A stretch of 64,000 bases of DNA, from contig JAJONO010000002.1 of the NCBI GenBank assembly GCA_021323535.1, positions 62,001-126,000 of the forward strand, written 5' to 3'. The DNA comes from Bacteroidota bacterium. GTDB taxonomy: Bacteria; Bacteroidota; Bacteroidia; B-17B0; Aurantibacillaceae. Under the pieces are notes generated by a model. That model made no database searches. It had not been told where the DNA came from and was given only the letters and a program-made list of their open reading frames with translations. The position numbers and the translations under genes were made by a program. This document shows, in pieces, positions 9,456 through 19,900 of this stretch. The stretch's first letter is position 1, and every line of letters begins with the position of its first letter.

Positions 9456-10385
9456 TTAAGATTGTGTTGCGTTAATGATTTTATTTCTGATCTCTTTGAT
9501 TTTTTCGCTGATCTGAACGATCTGCTCATCATTAACAACAACTTCTGTAGTGCTGTTTACATATGTCACTTTTTTTGCAGTATCATCTGTTGGAGGAACG
9601 AAGGTGTACTTGAACTGAATGCCATCATACACTTTGGCAAGATCCTGCAATTGCGCCGTTAATGCGGCAACTTCAGGTGATTTGTTACCTCCTAATATTT
9701 TGATCAGGCTTCCGAGCGCTTGTTTTTGTTCAGCGATCCTGAATTTAATCTCGTTATTTGGTTTTGATTTGTAGGCTGATATCGAGAAGTGCATACTTTC
9801 GATCCAGCCACCTGTAAGAATGAGACTGCTAAGATCGTTACGCTGGTTGTTTTTAAGGTAAGCATCGCTACCGCGGTAAGCAATACCAACGAGCACCATC
9901 ATACTGTCTTTATTTGTTACATTTTTCTGGATACGTTCCATGGTTGAAGCATCGAACGCCGCAGAAATACCAAGTTTATCGGCTAATTGTTTTACTGAAG
10001 CGAGGTAACCTAAAGCATCCTGGGTTTGGTTATAAAGAGAAACATAACCCAGATCAGCGCCATAAATCCCGAGATTCAATGATTTAGCGTAATCAGTGGT
10101 GAAAGTATTTACTTTATTAGAAGCACTAAGGATAGATTTGTCGTAAGAAATTCCGCTTTTCTGGATCAGCAAAGCAGTCTGGATAGGAGAAGGTACGCTG
10201 AATAACTCACCACCAACATTAAGACCCAAAGTCTTTACTGTATCTGTATCTACAATATCTTCTTTTCCATTATCGTCCTTTTTCTCTTCCGAGCAGGAAG
10301 TACATGCAAAAAGTCCGGCAGAAATCACACCAATAGCGATTGGAGCCAAAAAACGCTTGTTTAACATATTTCTATAAATATTCAT
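9456..10385 (-). CDS. Lipoprotein, unknown function
   Basis: About 310 residues. The N-terminus has a basic stretch, a hydrophobic core and a lipobox (SAGLFAC), followed by an acidic linker (EEKKDDNGKEDIVDTDT) typical of Bacteroidota surface lipoproteins. The rest is predicted mostly helical and has no further cysteine. I used the ATG at 10385; an ATG at 10367 (MLNKRFLAPIAIGV) would also give a good signal sequence, and an in-frame TTG lies at 10391. Function unknown; a small exported protein is encoded 20 bp downstream. Confidence 0.8.
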   Translation of the reverse strand: MNIYRNMLNKRFLAPIAIGVISAGLFACTSCSEEKKDDNGKEDIVDTDTVKTLGLNVGGELFSVPSPIQTALLIQKSGISYDKSILSASNKVNTFTTDYAKSLNLGIYGADLGYVSLYNQTQDALGYLASVKQLADKLGISAAFDASTMERIQKNVTNKDSMMVLVGIAYRGSDAYLKNNQRNDLSSLILTGGWIESMHFSISAYKSKPNNEIKFRIAEQKQALGSLIKILGGNKSPEVAALTAQLQDLAKVYDGIQFKYTFVPPTDDTAKKVTYVNSTTEVVVNDEQIVQISEKIKEIRNKIINATQS

Positions 10386-10498
10386 CGACAAATTAATGTT
10401 TTTGAAGGATTAAAACGCCGCAAGTAAATAAAAAATACTGAAATGCACAAATAAACTTTATCACATTCCAGTACCTTTTGTTAAAAACTATAAGGGGC

Positions 10499-10942
10499 CT
10501 AATTATTGTCTCCTCCGAAGTAACTTTCCTCAATGATATCGGCGTTGAAAGCCACATCATAAAGGGCTTCGTTGAGGTATGTTTCGCTGATCAATTCAAC
10601 AGGACAAGAAGCCTGAACGATAACAGTTTCGCAAGGCGAACCATCTTTGCGTTTGTCGGTTGTAATAGTAACCTGTGCAAATGTTCCGTATCCTCCTTCT
10701 TTAAGCATTTTATAATGATTAAGATTAGGGTTATACTCACCGCAACGGCTGTTCATATATATAACGTCTTTACCAAAATGACGGCCAGCAATCAGCCAGG
10801 CCCAAACGAACTGGTAGCGCCATGTTCCGTCTTTCATTTTAATGGCTACATCCATTCTGTAAACTCCGGGGCTGACTTCTTCCATTTTGTATTTCCAACG
10901 CTCAGCAATGTTGGTTAAGGCTTGTTTTAAATCAAATGACAT
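10499..10942 (-). CDS. Conserved-looking cytosolic protein, unknown function
   Basis: 147 residues from the ATG at 10942 (MSFDLKQALTNIAERW). The frame is open 16 codons further up, but that extension is hydrophobic and lysine-rich and looks like leader sequence. Features are a mixed alpha/beta fold, an aromatic-rich centre (TWRYQFVWAWLIAGRHFGKDVIYMNSRCGEYN), a CPVELISETYLNEALYDVAFNADIIEESYFG end and no signal peptide. I do not recognise the family. It stands alone between the lipoprotein operon and hemW. Confidence 0.7.
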   Translation of the reverse strand: MSFDLKQALTNIAERWKYKMEEVSPGVYRMDVAIKMKDGTWRYQFVWAWLIAGRHFGKDVIYMNSRCGEYNPNLNHYKMLKEGGYGTFAQVTITTDKRKDGSPCETVIVQASCPVELISETYLNEALYDVAFNADIIEESYFGGDNN

Positions 10943-11128
10943 GTTTTTGTTTTTTAAAGATTTGTGTCCAAAAATAAATGAAAAAACCAATCATCCAAAA
11001 AATTGTTTTTAAGATTGACAATCCGGTAACAGTGATTAAAATTTACTAATACGGTTTAAGCTCTGTGATTACAATTTAGATGGACTTATGATTAGCTTAT
11101 ACAGTCTTTAATCATAAGTTATTTGTCC

Positions 11129-12250
11129 TTAATCGAGGAATAAATCAGCGGCAATTCCATCTGCCTGCAATCGTCCTTCTTTATTCAATGCATACACGCC
11201 ACTTTTCTCATCAACAAAAAATGACTTTGTTTTTATAAGATCAAGAAAATGTTTCACAACATCTTCGCCAAACATGTGTTTCATTTCCTGTGTGTCGCAG
11301 CCCCAGATAGTTCGAAGGCGCGTAAGTACATATTCATTGTACCTGTCTTTAAGGGATAACTCTTCTGTTTCAAAAAAACCACTGCCCTCTTTTACTTTCT
11401 GTATATATAGATGATTGTTCTTTACATTCCAGTGACGGGTTGCACCATTAAACGAATGAGCCGATGGTCCTAATCCCAGATAATGCTTACCTAACCAATA
11501 ATTACTATTATGTACCGCAAACAAACCAGGCTTTCCGAAATTGGAGATTTCATAGTGAATGAATCCCGCGTCTTCCAGCATCTGCGACATGAGTAAAAAC
11601 TGCCTGCTGCTGAGATCGTCATTTACTGCGGGTTCCAGGCCTTTATCCAACTGGTGACCCAACCTTGTTTTGTTTTCTATCGTAAGGTTATAGGAAGACA
11701 GATGTTGTGTATCGAGGGCCACAGCCTGTTCTAATGTTCTTTCCCAGGTTTTCATATCCTGGAAGCGGCTACCATATATAAGGTCTATTGTGATATTATT
11801 AAAGCCCGCGTCCTGAGATAACTTTACGGAACGAAGCGACTCCTCGGCAGAATGCGCACGGTTCATCCATCTGAGCTCATCATTGTTAAAACTCTGAAGT
11901 CCTATACTCAGGCGGTTAATACCAGAGCTCATCCAGTTTTTTAAAACGCTTTGATTAATATCATCAGGATTTGCTTCCAGAGTAATTTCAATTTTATCGG
12001 AAAATGAAAAATGTTTTCTGATAGAATTTAAAATCAGTTCGAGCTCTGTTGCATTAAGCAGACTCGGAGTTCCGCCACCAAAGTATATGCTGCTTAAAGT
12101 TGTATCCTTTAAATAAGAATGCATTATACCTGTTTCCAGTGATATGGAATTTACTAGTTCCGCTTTGTTATTTAATTGCGTGCTGAAATGAAAATCGCAG
12201 TAATTACAGGCCTGTTTGCAAAAAGGAATATGTATATAAATGCCTGACAA
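11129..12250 (-). CDS. hemW: Radical SAM heme chaperone HemW
   Basis: 373 residues, the usual HemW length. The start MSGIYIHIPFCKQACNYCDF has the CxxxCxxC cluster motif for a [4Fe-4S] centre, and the family GGGTPS and EANPDD motifs follow. HemW binds heme and delivers it to respiratory proteins; older annotation as oxygen-independent coproporphyrinogen oxidase (HemN) is wrong for this subgroup. The only start that fits is TTG (12250-12248), since the first codon precedes the invariant GIYIHIPFC by one residue. Single gene, divergent from the PorE-like gene. Confidence 0.95.
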   Translation of the reverse strand: MSGIYIHIPFCKQACNYCDFHFSTQLNNKAELVNSISLETGIMHSYLKDTTLSSIYFGGGTPSLLNATELELILNSIRKHFSFSDKIEITLEANPDDINQSVLKNWMSSGINRLSIGLQSFNNDELRWMNRAHSAEESLRSVKLSQDAGFNNITIDLIYGSRFQDMKTWERTLEQAVALDTQHLSSYNLTIENKTRLGHQLDKGLEPAVNDDLSSRQFLLMSQMLEDAGFIHYEISNFGKPGLFAVHNSNYWLGKHYLGLGPSAHSFNGATRHWNVKNNHLYIQKVKEGSGFFETEELSLKDRYNEYVLTRLRTIWGCDTQEMKHMFGEDVVKHFLDLIKTKSFFVDEKSGVYALNKEGRLQADGIAADLFLD

Positions 12251-12362
12251 CTATTAAAAGTGTAATTTATTTATTGTTTAATATATAATCTGCAAAAGAC
12301 CGGTAATTTTTAGAAATATGGGCAAAAAAGTTAATTTTTTTTTCGTTTATAATAAAAACTAC

Positions 12363-12370
12363 TATATTAG
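12363..12370 (+). promoter_or_regulatory. Possible -7 box of the OmpA-family gene
   Basis: TATATTAG, one mismatch from the Bacteroidota -7 consensus TAnnTTTG, 25 bp before the ATG at 12396. A T-rich block lies upstream. Weak by itself. Confidence 0.35.
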
Positions 12371-12395
12371 CAGCTTATTAACCCTAAATTAAAGT

Positions 12396-14465
12396 ATGAA
12401 AAACATTACTAAACTTACTTTAACCGCCGCAGCCACAGTTATTTTAACGGCTTCCGGATTCTCTCAGAAACTACTAAAGAAAGCAGACGCTACATTTGAG
12501 GCCCGTCAATATGCTAAGGCTATTGAAATGTATAAACAGGCTTATCCAAACGCTCCAAAGGATAAAAAACCATTGATTTTATACAAGCAAGGTATTTCTT
12601 CCCAAGAGATCAACGATTATAAACAAGCTGAGGTAAGTTATCAGAAAGCGATTAGCACCGGATTTGATGATCCGACTGTGTATCTTCGTCTGGCTGAGGT
12701 ACTTAAGAACCAATTAAAGTATCCTGAAGCAATTGTTGAGTACAATAATTACAAATCTAAAGGCGGCGATGCTAAAAAAGCTGATTTAGGGGTTAAATCA
12801 TGCGAACTTGCGCAACAGTGGAAAGACGCTCCAATGCGTTATAAAATTGAGAACATGTCGCTTATCAATTCAAAAGAAAGTGATTACGCTCCTGCTTATA
12901 GTGATAAAAAATATCAGACCCTGATCTTTACTTCACGTCGAGAAGGCGCTTTAGGAGAAAAAGAGGTTAACCTTGGTGCTAACCACTCTGATATCTACGA
13001 AACTAAATTAGATAAAAACGGTAAATGGTCAACTCCTGTTCAATTACCTCCTGCAATTTCTTCAATGGTTAACGAAGGTCGTGGTTGGGTAAGTAAAAAA
13101 GGAGATATGATCTTCTTTACACGTTGTCCGGAAGAAAAAAACAAGCAAATGAAATGCGGTCTTTACATGGCTAAAAAACAAGGTAGCACATGGGGTGAAG
13201 CAAGCCGTCTTCCATTTAACGCAGATTCTGTTCAATTCGGTCACCCTACTCTTTCAGCTGATGGCAAAAAATTATTCTTTGCTTCACGTATGAGTGGTGG
13301 TTATGGCGGAGTTGATATCTGGAGCTGTACTTACGATGCTAAAAATAATGCATGGGGACAACCAACTAATGCTGGTCCTGCCGTTAATACTGAAGGAGAC
13401 GAAATGTATCCTACAATCTCTGATGACAGTAAAAAATTATACTTCTCTTCAAACTACCATCCTGGTATGGGAGGATTAGACATCTTCATGGCTGAAGCTG
13501 GTGCTGATGGAAAATTCACTAAGCCGGTTGAAAACTTAAAATACCCTATCAATTCATCTTATGATGATTTCGGTATCGTTTATGAAGGTAAAAAACAAAA
13601 AGGCTATTTCACTTCAAACCGCGAAGGCGGCAAAGGAAGCGATGATATCTGGTCATTTAACTTACCTCCATTAGTATTTAACCTTAAAGGTGTAGTATTA
13701 AGCGCTGGTGAAGAAAAGACCGGACGTGGTAAAGGTGAACCTGTTGAAGGTGTAAAAGTTAAAATCATTGGTTCTGATGGAACTATCAATGAGTTTACTA
13801 CTGCTAAAGACGGTTCTTACAAAATGGATAAACTGAAAGAAAAAGTAACTTATTCCGTTTCTACTTTAACCGAAAAAACTTCTAAATCTGTAACTCATAA
13901 CAAAGACGGGTTCTTTACTCCAAAAGACGTAAAATTAATCGGTACATTTAAAGACGTTTCTACAAACTTCACTGCTGATTTTGCTGTTGTTCCTGTAATT
14001 AAAGAACAACGTATGCCTGAAGTTCAGTACGCTTTAGGTAGCTATGAATTAGTTGGTGGTTCAAAAGACTCATTAAATTACTTATACAACGTATTAAAAG
14101 ATAACCCTACAACAGTTATCGAACTTAGCGCCCATACCGATACACGTGGTAAAGCGGTTGCTAATATGACTCTTTCTACGGCTCGTGCTCAGGCTTGTGT
14201 TGACTACTTAGTAAAAGAAAAAGGAATTCCAGCTGAGCGTTTAACCGCGAAAGGTTATGGTATGACTATGCCAATCGTTTCTGATGCTGCGATCAAAGCT
14301 GCAAGAACAAAAGAAGAAAAAGAAGCTCTTCACCAAAAGAACAGAAGAACAACCTTCAAAATCTTACGTTGGGATTATGTTGATCCGAACGCTCCTAAAA
14401 CCACACCTGGCGGTAACAATAACAACAATAAAGGCGGTGGCGACGAAGAAGACGGAGACGAATAG
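12396..14465 (+). CDS. OmpA-family protein with TPR, PD40 propeller and CarboxypepD-like domain (PorE-like)
   Basis: 689 residues. In order: signal peptide (to about 23), TPR repeats (about 25-140), a WD40/PD40-type beta-propeller (about 170-430; 'SDYAPAYS', 'FTSRREGALGEKEVN', 'GHPTLSADGKKLFFASRMSGG', 'YFSSNYHPGMGGLDIF', 'GYFTSNREGGKGSDDIW'), a carboxypeptidase-regulatory-like beta-sandwich (about 435-520) and an OmpA C-terminal peptidoglycan-binding domain (about 545-660; 'LSAHTDTRGKAVANMTLSTARAQACVDYL'). This is the domain order of PorE, the type IX secretion component that anchors the machine to peptidoglycan. Bacteroidota carry several paralogues, so PorE identity is an inference. PorE is a lipoprotein; no lipobox is seen here. 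It ends in an acidic Gly/Asn-rich tail. Single gene with its own terminator. Confidence 0.88.
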   Translation: MKNITKLTLTAAATVILTASGFSQKLLKKADATFEARQYAKAIEMYKQAYPNAPKDKKPLILYKQGISSQEINDYKQAEVSYQKAISTGFDDPTVYLRLAEVLKNQLKYPEAIVEYNNYKSKGGDAKKADLGVKSCELAQQWKDAPMRYKIENMSLINSKESDYAPAYSDKKYQTLIFTSRREGALGEKEVNLGANHSDIYETKLDKNGKWSTPVQLPPAISSMVNEGRGWVSKKGDMIFFTRCPEEKNKQMKCGLYMAKKQGSTWGEASRLPFNADSVQFGHPTLSADGKKLFFASRMSGGYGGVDIWSCTYDAKNNAWGQPTNAGPAVNTEGDEMYPTISDDSKKLYFSSNYHPGMGGLDIFMAEAGADGKFTKPVENLKYPINSSYDDFGIVYEGKKQKGYFTSNREGGKGSDDIWSFNLPPLVFNLKGVVLSAGEEKTGRGKGEPVEGVKVKIIGSDGTINEFTTAKDGSYKMDKLKEKVTYSVSTLTEKTSKSVTHNKDGFFTPKDVKLIGTFKDVSTNFTADFAVVPVIKEQRMPEVQYALGSYELVGGSKDSLNYLYNVLKDNPTTVIELSAHTDTRGKAVANMTLSTARAQACVDYLVKEKGIPAERLTAKGYGMTMPIVSDAAIKAARTKEEKEALHQKNRRTTFKILRWDYVDPNAPKTTPGGNNNNNKGGGDEEDGDE

Positions 14466-14486
14466 AATTTAAAATAAATTTATAAG

Positions 14487-14516
14487 AACCCTGGAAGAAA
14501 TTTCCGGGGTTTTTTA
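14487..14516 (+). terminator. Terminator of the OmpA-family gene
   Basis: Stem AACCCTGGAA / TTCCGGGGTT (ten pairs, one G-T) with a five-base loop and a following T-tract, 21 bp after the stop. It is a strong intrinsic terminator. Confidence 0.9.
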
Positions 14517-14679
14517 TTTCCTGTTAATACAAGAAAAAATAATTACAAAGGGCACTAAGTCGCAAAGTTGCCCGAAATTTTAAGTAGTGTATTTCTACCT
14601 TTGGCATAAAACAAAGAATACAAAGCTACATTTACAACTCCTGATCTGCGAAAATCCGTGGAATCTGTGGCTCCTGAAG

Positions 14680-15396
14680 TCAGGAAATCTGTTTTGCGAA
14701 AAAACTCCATACTGCATCGTTACTTACAGGTAAAGCTTTTAAACTGATCTTTTCTTTTTTGATAGGATGCTCAAACTCCAATGAGTAACTATGAAGATGA
14801 ATAAAGCCTCCATCGTTAGTACGGTTAAACCCGTATTTTAAGTCGCCTTTGATGGGCGAACCTATTGCGCTAAGCTGACAACGGATCTGGTGGTGACGGC
14901 CCGTTAAAAGTTTTATATGAAGTAAATGGTAGTTGTCTGAGGATGAAATAACTTCGTATTCCAGTTGTGACTTTAAACTATGTGGAACCTCTTTATTAAA
15001 CGCCTTCGAGGTATTTGTCTTTTCGTTTTTAATGAGATAATGCGTTAACAGATCTTTTTCCTTCGCTGGTTTATTCTTTACAACCGCCAGATATGTTTTC
15101 TGTATGGTTTTCTCCCTGAACAATTCATTGAACTTTGAAAGCCCTTTCGATGTTTTTGCGAAGATCACCAGTCCGCTTACAGGTCTGTCGAGTCTATGGA
15201 TCACACCACAAAAAACATTTCCGGGTTTATGATCACGGACTTTTAAATAGTTTTTAATTTTTTCGCTGAGAGGAAGATCACCGGTTTTATCGCCCTGAAC
15301 AATTTCGGAAGGAAGCTTATTGATCACAATAATGTGATTGTCTTCGTAAACGATCTGTTCTTCCCAGATAGATTCTTTATTGATTCCACTTATCAC
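14680..15396 (-). CDS. RluA-family pseudouridine synthase
   Basis: 238 residues. Motifs: YEDNHIIVINKLPSEIVQGD near the N-terminus, the catalytic GVIHRLDRPVSGLVIFAKTS (Asp in RLD, about residue 69) and LLTGRHHQIRCQLSAIGSPIKGD. It converts uridine to pseudouridine in rRNA or tRNA; the exact position cannot be told from sequence. It has only the catalytic domain, without an S4 domain. The start is GTG at 15396, two bases after the stop of the TlpA-like gene, so the two are co-transcribed. A perfect 14 bp palindrome TCCTGAAGTCAGGA (14672-14685) overlaps the stop codon. Confidence 0.9.
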   Translation of the reverse strand: MISGINKESIWEEQIVYEDNHIIVINKLPSEIVQGDKTGDLPLSEKIKNYLKVRDHKPGNVFCGVIHRLDRPVSGLVIFAKTSKGLSKFNELFREKTIQKTYLAVVKNKPAKEKDLLTHYLIKNEKTNTSKAFNKEVPHSLKSQLEYEVISSSDNYHLLHIKLLTGRHHQIRCQLSAIGSPIKGDLKYGFNRTNDGGFIHLHSYSLEFEHPIKKEKISLKALPVSNDAVWSFFAKQIS

Positions 15397-15398
15397 TA

Positions 15399-16880
15399 TT
15401 ACCGTATTCCTGTTTTTGTACCTTTCTGGTTCCTCTTAAAAAGAATATTTAGCTTGTACTCTATTCCTTTTGATGGAGCCTGTGCAGGAGATTGCGCAAG
15501 GTAACCAAAATTATTGATGAGGAAATACGCTTCGGTACCAGTGACAAAATATTTTTCTTTGGCTGTTTTTGCCAATGAAGGGTCGTAGTTATACCAGATG
15601 GTCCAATCGTATTTCGGATTGGCTTTTATAAAATTAGTATACGATTTGAGGCTATCATCGAGGCAAATACTCACGAACGAAACTTTATCACCGAATTTTT
15701 TTTTCAATGCCGCGATCTTTGGCATTTCTTTCAGGCTCTCTACATTTTTAGTAGAGAAGAAATTAAGATAGATCCACCGTCCTTTAAATGAATTCAAAGA
15801 TCCAACCTTTCCATCTTTTGATCTTGCCGAAAAATCAGGTGCCGCCGAACCTGGCTGCATTTTATTGAAGTACGACAACATAGTTGCCATAATTTTTTTA
15901 TGAACCGTAATTTTTGATTGTACGTTCATGTCGGACACGATCTGCTCAATGCCATCGGGGTTAAAATCGGCGCTGTAGTAAAGGTCCCAGAGGTTGCTGA
16001 TAATGACAAGCTCCCTTAGCGAATCGTTCTTCAGGAATTTATCATCTTTCAGAAAAACGTCGAGCAATTCGTAACTCGCTTTTACATTAATAATGTTGTA
16101 CAAGGTTTGTCCTTTCTTTTGCGAAGCAACGGCATTTAAATACCCGGAGAAACAGGTGTTAAAGAACTGCATGTATTCGTAGTGATTATACTGAATAGGT
16201 TTATTGATGATGTAACCATTAATAAGATAATTCTCTCCCCGGGATAAACTTGCATTAATGGAAGCAATGGAGTACTCATAATAATTTTTGAAATATGTAT
16301 TATTAATAGTTTTGTACCTGTCATCACACAATCTTTTCAATGTGTCCGCTTTTTTAAATAACACGTTTCTGTTAAGGAAGCGGTTGTCTTTCGGCATAAA
16401 AATTCTATTGTATTGTTCCTGGTAATCGAAGGTGAGCATATTTAGTTCGGTAGAATCTCTTCCTACAATTCCAATATTAATGGTTAAATCAGCGTCGTTT
16501 TTCCTGTCGAAACTTTTTTCGAGCTCAGGAATAGTAATACCATAAACAAAGTCGGGTTGCACGTACATTTTTGCAACAACGTTTTCAATTCTAAGAATAA
16601 CGGGCTGTGTATAATCTGTATGAATTGTAATTTCAAAAAAACCGTCTTTCTGAATCGTATCCTGACCTTCCTTTTGAGGAACATTTGTTACAAAATCACT
16701 GTAGGTAAATAATTGAATGGTTTTTCCTGCATAAGACTCATGTGCTTTTCCTTTAACCGTTACATTTTGTGAAAATGCAGCTACAGAACAAAACAGGATC
16801 AATAACAGGTATTTGATTTTATCAACGATACGTCTATAATATTGGTATTGGAAAAAGGTTACAACATGGTAACCCTCCAA
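15399..16880 (-). CDS. TlpA/redoxin-like exported protein lacking the CxxC motif
   Basis: About 493 residues. A signal sequence (IKYLLLILFCSVAAFSQ) leads into a beta-sandwich N-terminal domain of the DUF4369/carboxypeptidase-like type, a helical middle and a C-terminal thioredoxin-fold domain (about 350-475). The fold is unmistakable (PDFSARSKDGKVGSL, GRWIYLNFF, KEMPKIAALKKKFGDKVSFVSI), but where active TlpA/ResA proteins have WCxPC this one has STKNVES, so it cannot do thiol-disulphide exchange there. No in-frame ATG precedes the signal peptide; TTG at 16880 is the only usual start and leaves an odd 18-residue lead, so the true start is uncertain. Followed after two bases by the pseudouridine synthase gene. 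Confidence 0.8.
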   Translation of the reverse strand: MEGYHVVTFFQYQYYRRIVDKIKYLLLILFCSVAAFSQNVTVKGKAHESYAGKTIQLFTYSDFVTNVPQKEGQDTIQKDGFFEITIHTDYTQPVILRIENVVAKMYVQPDFVYGITIPELEKSFDRKNDADLTINIGIVGRDSTELNMLTFDYQEQYNRIFMPKDNRFLNRNVLFKKADTLKRLCDDRYKTINNTYFKNYYEYSIASINASLSRGENYLINGYIINKPIQYNHYEYMQFFNTCFSGYLNAVASQKKGQTLYNIINVKASYELLDVFLKDDKFLKNDSLRELVIISNLWDLYYSADFNPDGIEQIVSDMNVQSKITVHKKIMATMLSYFNKMQPGSAAPDFSARSKDGKVGSLNSFKGRWIYLNFFSTKNVESLKEMPKIAALKKKFGDKVSFVSICLDDSLKSYTNFIKANPKYDWTIWYNYDPSLAKTAKEKYFVTGTEAYFLINNFGYLAQSPAQAPSKGIEYKLNILFKRNQKGTKTGIR

Positions 16881-16913
16881 ATTTACAAAAATTAGTATGA
16901 AGAAGTAGAAAAG

Positions 16914-16943
16914 AAACCCTCAACAGCGAACGGTTGAGGGTTA
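16914..16943 (-). terminator. Terminator of the 1043-residue T9SS cargo gene
   Basis: Stem AACCCTCAAC / GTTGAGGGTT around an eight-base loop, followed on the minus strand by a TTTCTTTTC tract, 20 bp after the stop at 16964. Confidence 0.8.
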
Positions 16944-16963
16944 AAAATTGTTTATGTCCTGGT

Positions 16964-19900
16964 TTAACGGTAAAGGCTCACATTACCTTTCTGACTGTAT
17001 TCCTTGGAATCTTTTCCGGTCGCGGTAATAATATAGAAGTATGTTCCTGCAGCACAGTCCTTACCCTGGAGGTTTTTACCGTCCCAGGCAATGTTACCGG
17101 TGTTGCTGGTTACTTCATAAACCCTGTTACCCCAGCGATCATAAATAAGCGCTGTAACTTCACCAATACTTTGGGTTTTCAGGAAGAACAAGTCGTTGCT
17201 TCCGTCATCGTTTGGAGTAAACACGTTTGGAATATCGAGTTTAGAAGGTATCTCTACTTTAATGACCTTATAAGCTGTATCAATACATGATCCTTTTTTA
17301 GCAAGTAGCATAACTGTGTATGTTCCCGGCGTATTATAAGTTGTTGATAGTTGAATGCTGGTAGTTGTAGTTTGCGCTATTCCATTACCAAAGCTCCAGA
17401 GCGAAGTAATACTTGATGAAGAAGCAGTTGTAGAGGAGTTATTTGTAAAGTTTACATTTAATGGTGCAAAACCAGATGAAGGATCCATTATAAAATCGGC
17501 ATTTAATCCTCCGCCAACAACTTCAAAAGTTCCGATGGTCTGACAACCGGTTACTGTGTTTGTAATTAAATAACTGTAAGTTCCAATGGCGTCAACAAAT
17601 ACCGATTGGGTAGCAGCTACTCCAATTGGATAATTAACTGCCCCTAGTGGCGAGAAATTAGCATCATGGGGGAAATATGTATAAACAATCGTGTGTCCGC
17701 CATTTCCTCCGCTTACTGTAGGGTATAAGGTAGTGCTTGGAGCGGCGCAATCCAGAAGCACCGTTGGCGAATGAGTCATTACAGGAGGTTGTGTTCTGTC
17801 AAGAATGGTATACGTTTTAGATCCCATGCAACCATTGTATGAATCTCTTACTGTAAGTGTATAAACACCCGCTATACAAGCGGTATATTGAGTAACACTT
17901 GATGGGCCGCATGGCGATGGAGCCGGGCCGCACCAGGCAGTTACCTGGCCAATGGCTCCTGGCACACCCGATTGCGCCGCGTTGTTAGTGTAACTTATGA
18001 TAGGACAGATTCCATTGCAGTTAATAACAGAAGGATTGCTGATTGCAAGACTCGGTGTTGGTATTCTGAAGTTCTGACTCACTATAACAACAGACTTTGT
18101 CTGACACGCATTCACCGTATTTGATGCAATGACCGTATAATTCGCATAGGTTAAATTATTTGTATGCGTTACAGGCCCGGTTGATGGCCCAAGTTCAATT
18201 GTTGATGATGGAATAATGGGCGGCGTTGAAGGTACCTGCCACGAGATTACCGTTCCGGGAGTGGACGATGTTCCTGTTGCAAGAATGGTGGGATTAAAAC
18301 AAGTTAGGGTTTGACTTACCGGAGCAAAACTTGCCAAAACATGCGGTGCGATTGTATTTTGTAAAATAGGAATAATGAGTTGGGTCTGGCACCCGTTAGA
18401 CGGATCATTCACCACACAGGTCCACTGGCCGGGTGTTGTAAGAACAGTACACGACTGCGCTCCGAAAGCTGTTGTTGAAACTGGCACTGCCGAAGGTGTT
18501 CCGGGAGGCAGAAACAAGAATTGCACAGCGGCGCTGTTAGACGACTGGGCATTAACCATACACAAGGTGCTTTGATGTAAAGGCGTACAACCTACCGAGT
18601 AATTTGTAGTACTTGATGTATTAAATGTAGGGAAGCCTGATATAGAAGTTACACTTACTGTTTTTGTATTGCAGCATCCGTTAACAAGGTTACAAAGTTC
18701 AACTGTATAAGTTCCTGGTCCGAATGGAACCGCGTTGAAAATAGACTGCAGATTATTATCAGATTGTACAGGAGGACCAACCGGGTAAGGTGAAAGCGGG
18801 CTATACCAGTTATGCACCAGATTTACAGTAGGACTAATAGCGGTATTCGTAAACGTAGCCGGACTGGCCTGGTTACAGGTAATGATCTGTGTAACCGGGT
18901 TCACTGTAAGATTGGGAATTGCAATGTCCTGCGTTACAGTAAAAGTCAGGCACATGGAACATTGAGTCGCAGCATCCATCCCGCAGACATTATAGCTGTT
19001 GGCCTGCCCAATATTTACACTGGCTCCTGTGGCGGTAAAACTAGTACTTGTCCAGGTATACGTGAGTGTTCCATAAGTATAACCCGATGAAGCATTCATT
19101 GTAATACTTTGTTGAGAACAAGTAAGAGTTGCCGGCTGATTAATGGCAAATGTAACCGGAGGCGGTGCCGGAAGAATGTTGAGAGTTGTGGTGGCCATAC
19201 AACCTGTTTGATCAAAAACTGTAATTGTTGTGATTCCCACAGGTAAACCGGTTGCTACAAGAGAATTGGCTGAAACCGATGTTGGTATCGGGTTCCATGT
19301 TATTGAAGTTTGAACCGAAGCCGAACCAGCCGGACTTAATGTTGCTGTGGCAACACTGTTAGAACAACTCGATTGTGTAGCATTGGTATTGAGAATTGCA
19401 GAACCACTGCTAACATTAATATTTTTTATTGTGTTAACGGTCCAGCAGCCAAGTAAGCCACCAGAAACTGTACAGGTATAATCTGTAGTAACAGAAGGTG
19501 ACGCCACCGGATTAGGACAATTGGTACAGCTTAACCCTGTTGCAGGCGCCCACGCATAAGTTGGAGGCGTTATACCGCATGTATTGCTTACAGTTACCTG
19601 CATGCTCGAAACCTGTGGTGGACAAACGGTAGATGAGCTGGCTGCAATATTAATGGTTGGAGGTGTAAATGTTCCGGGAGTTGTGAAAGTAAAGGTTGAA
19701 GTCCATCCACTGAACTGAGAACCCGCATACACTTCGCGTGCGCGGAATTGGTACACCGTACCAGGACAAAGATTACCAATAGTAATAGACTGAAGCGGGT
19801 AATTGGCCGGAGCCGCGCTTGGTTTTACAAGGGCCGGGCTCATAAATAACGTTGAAGGATTTGTTCCTGTAAAAGCCGAACCCATGCATTGTAATTCTAC

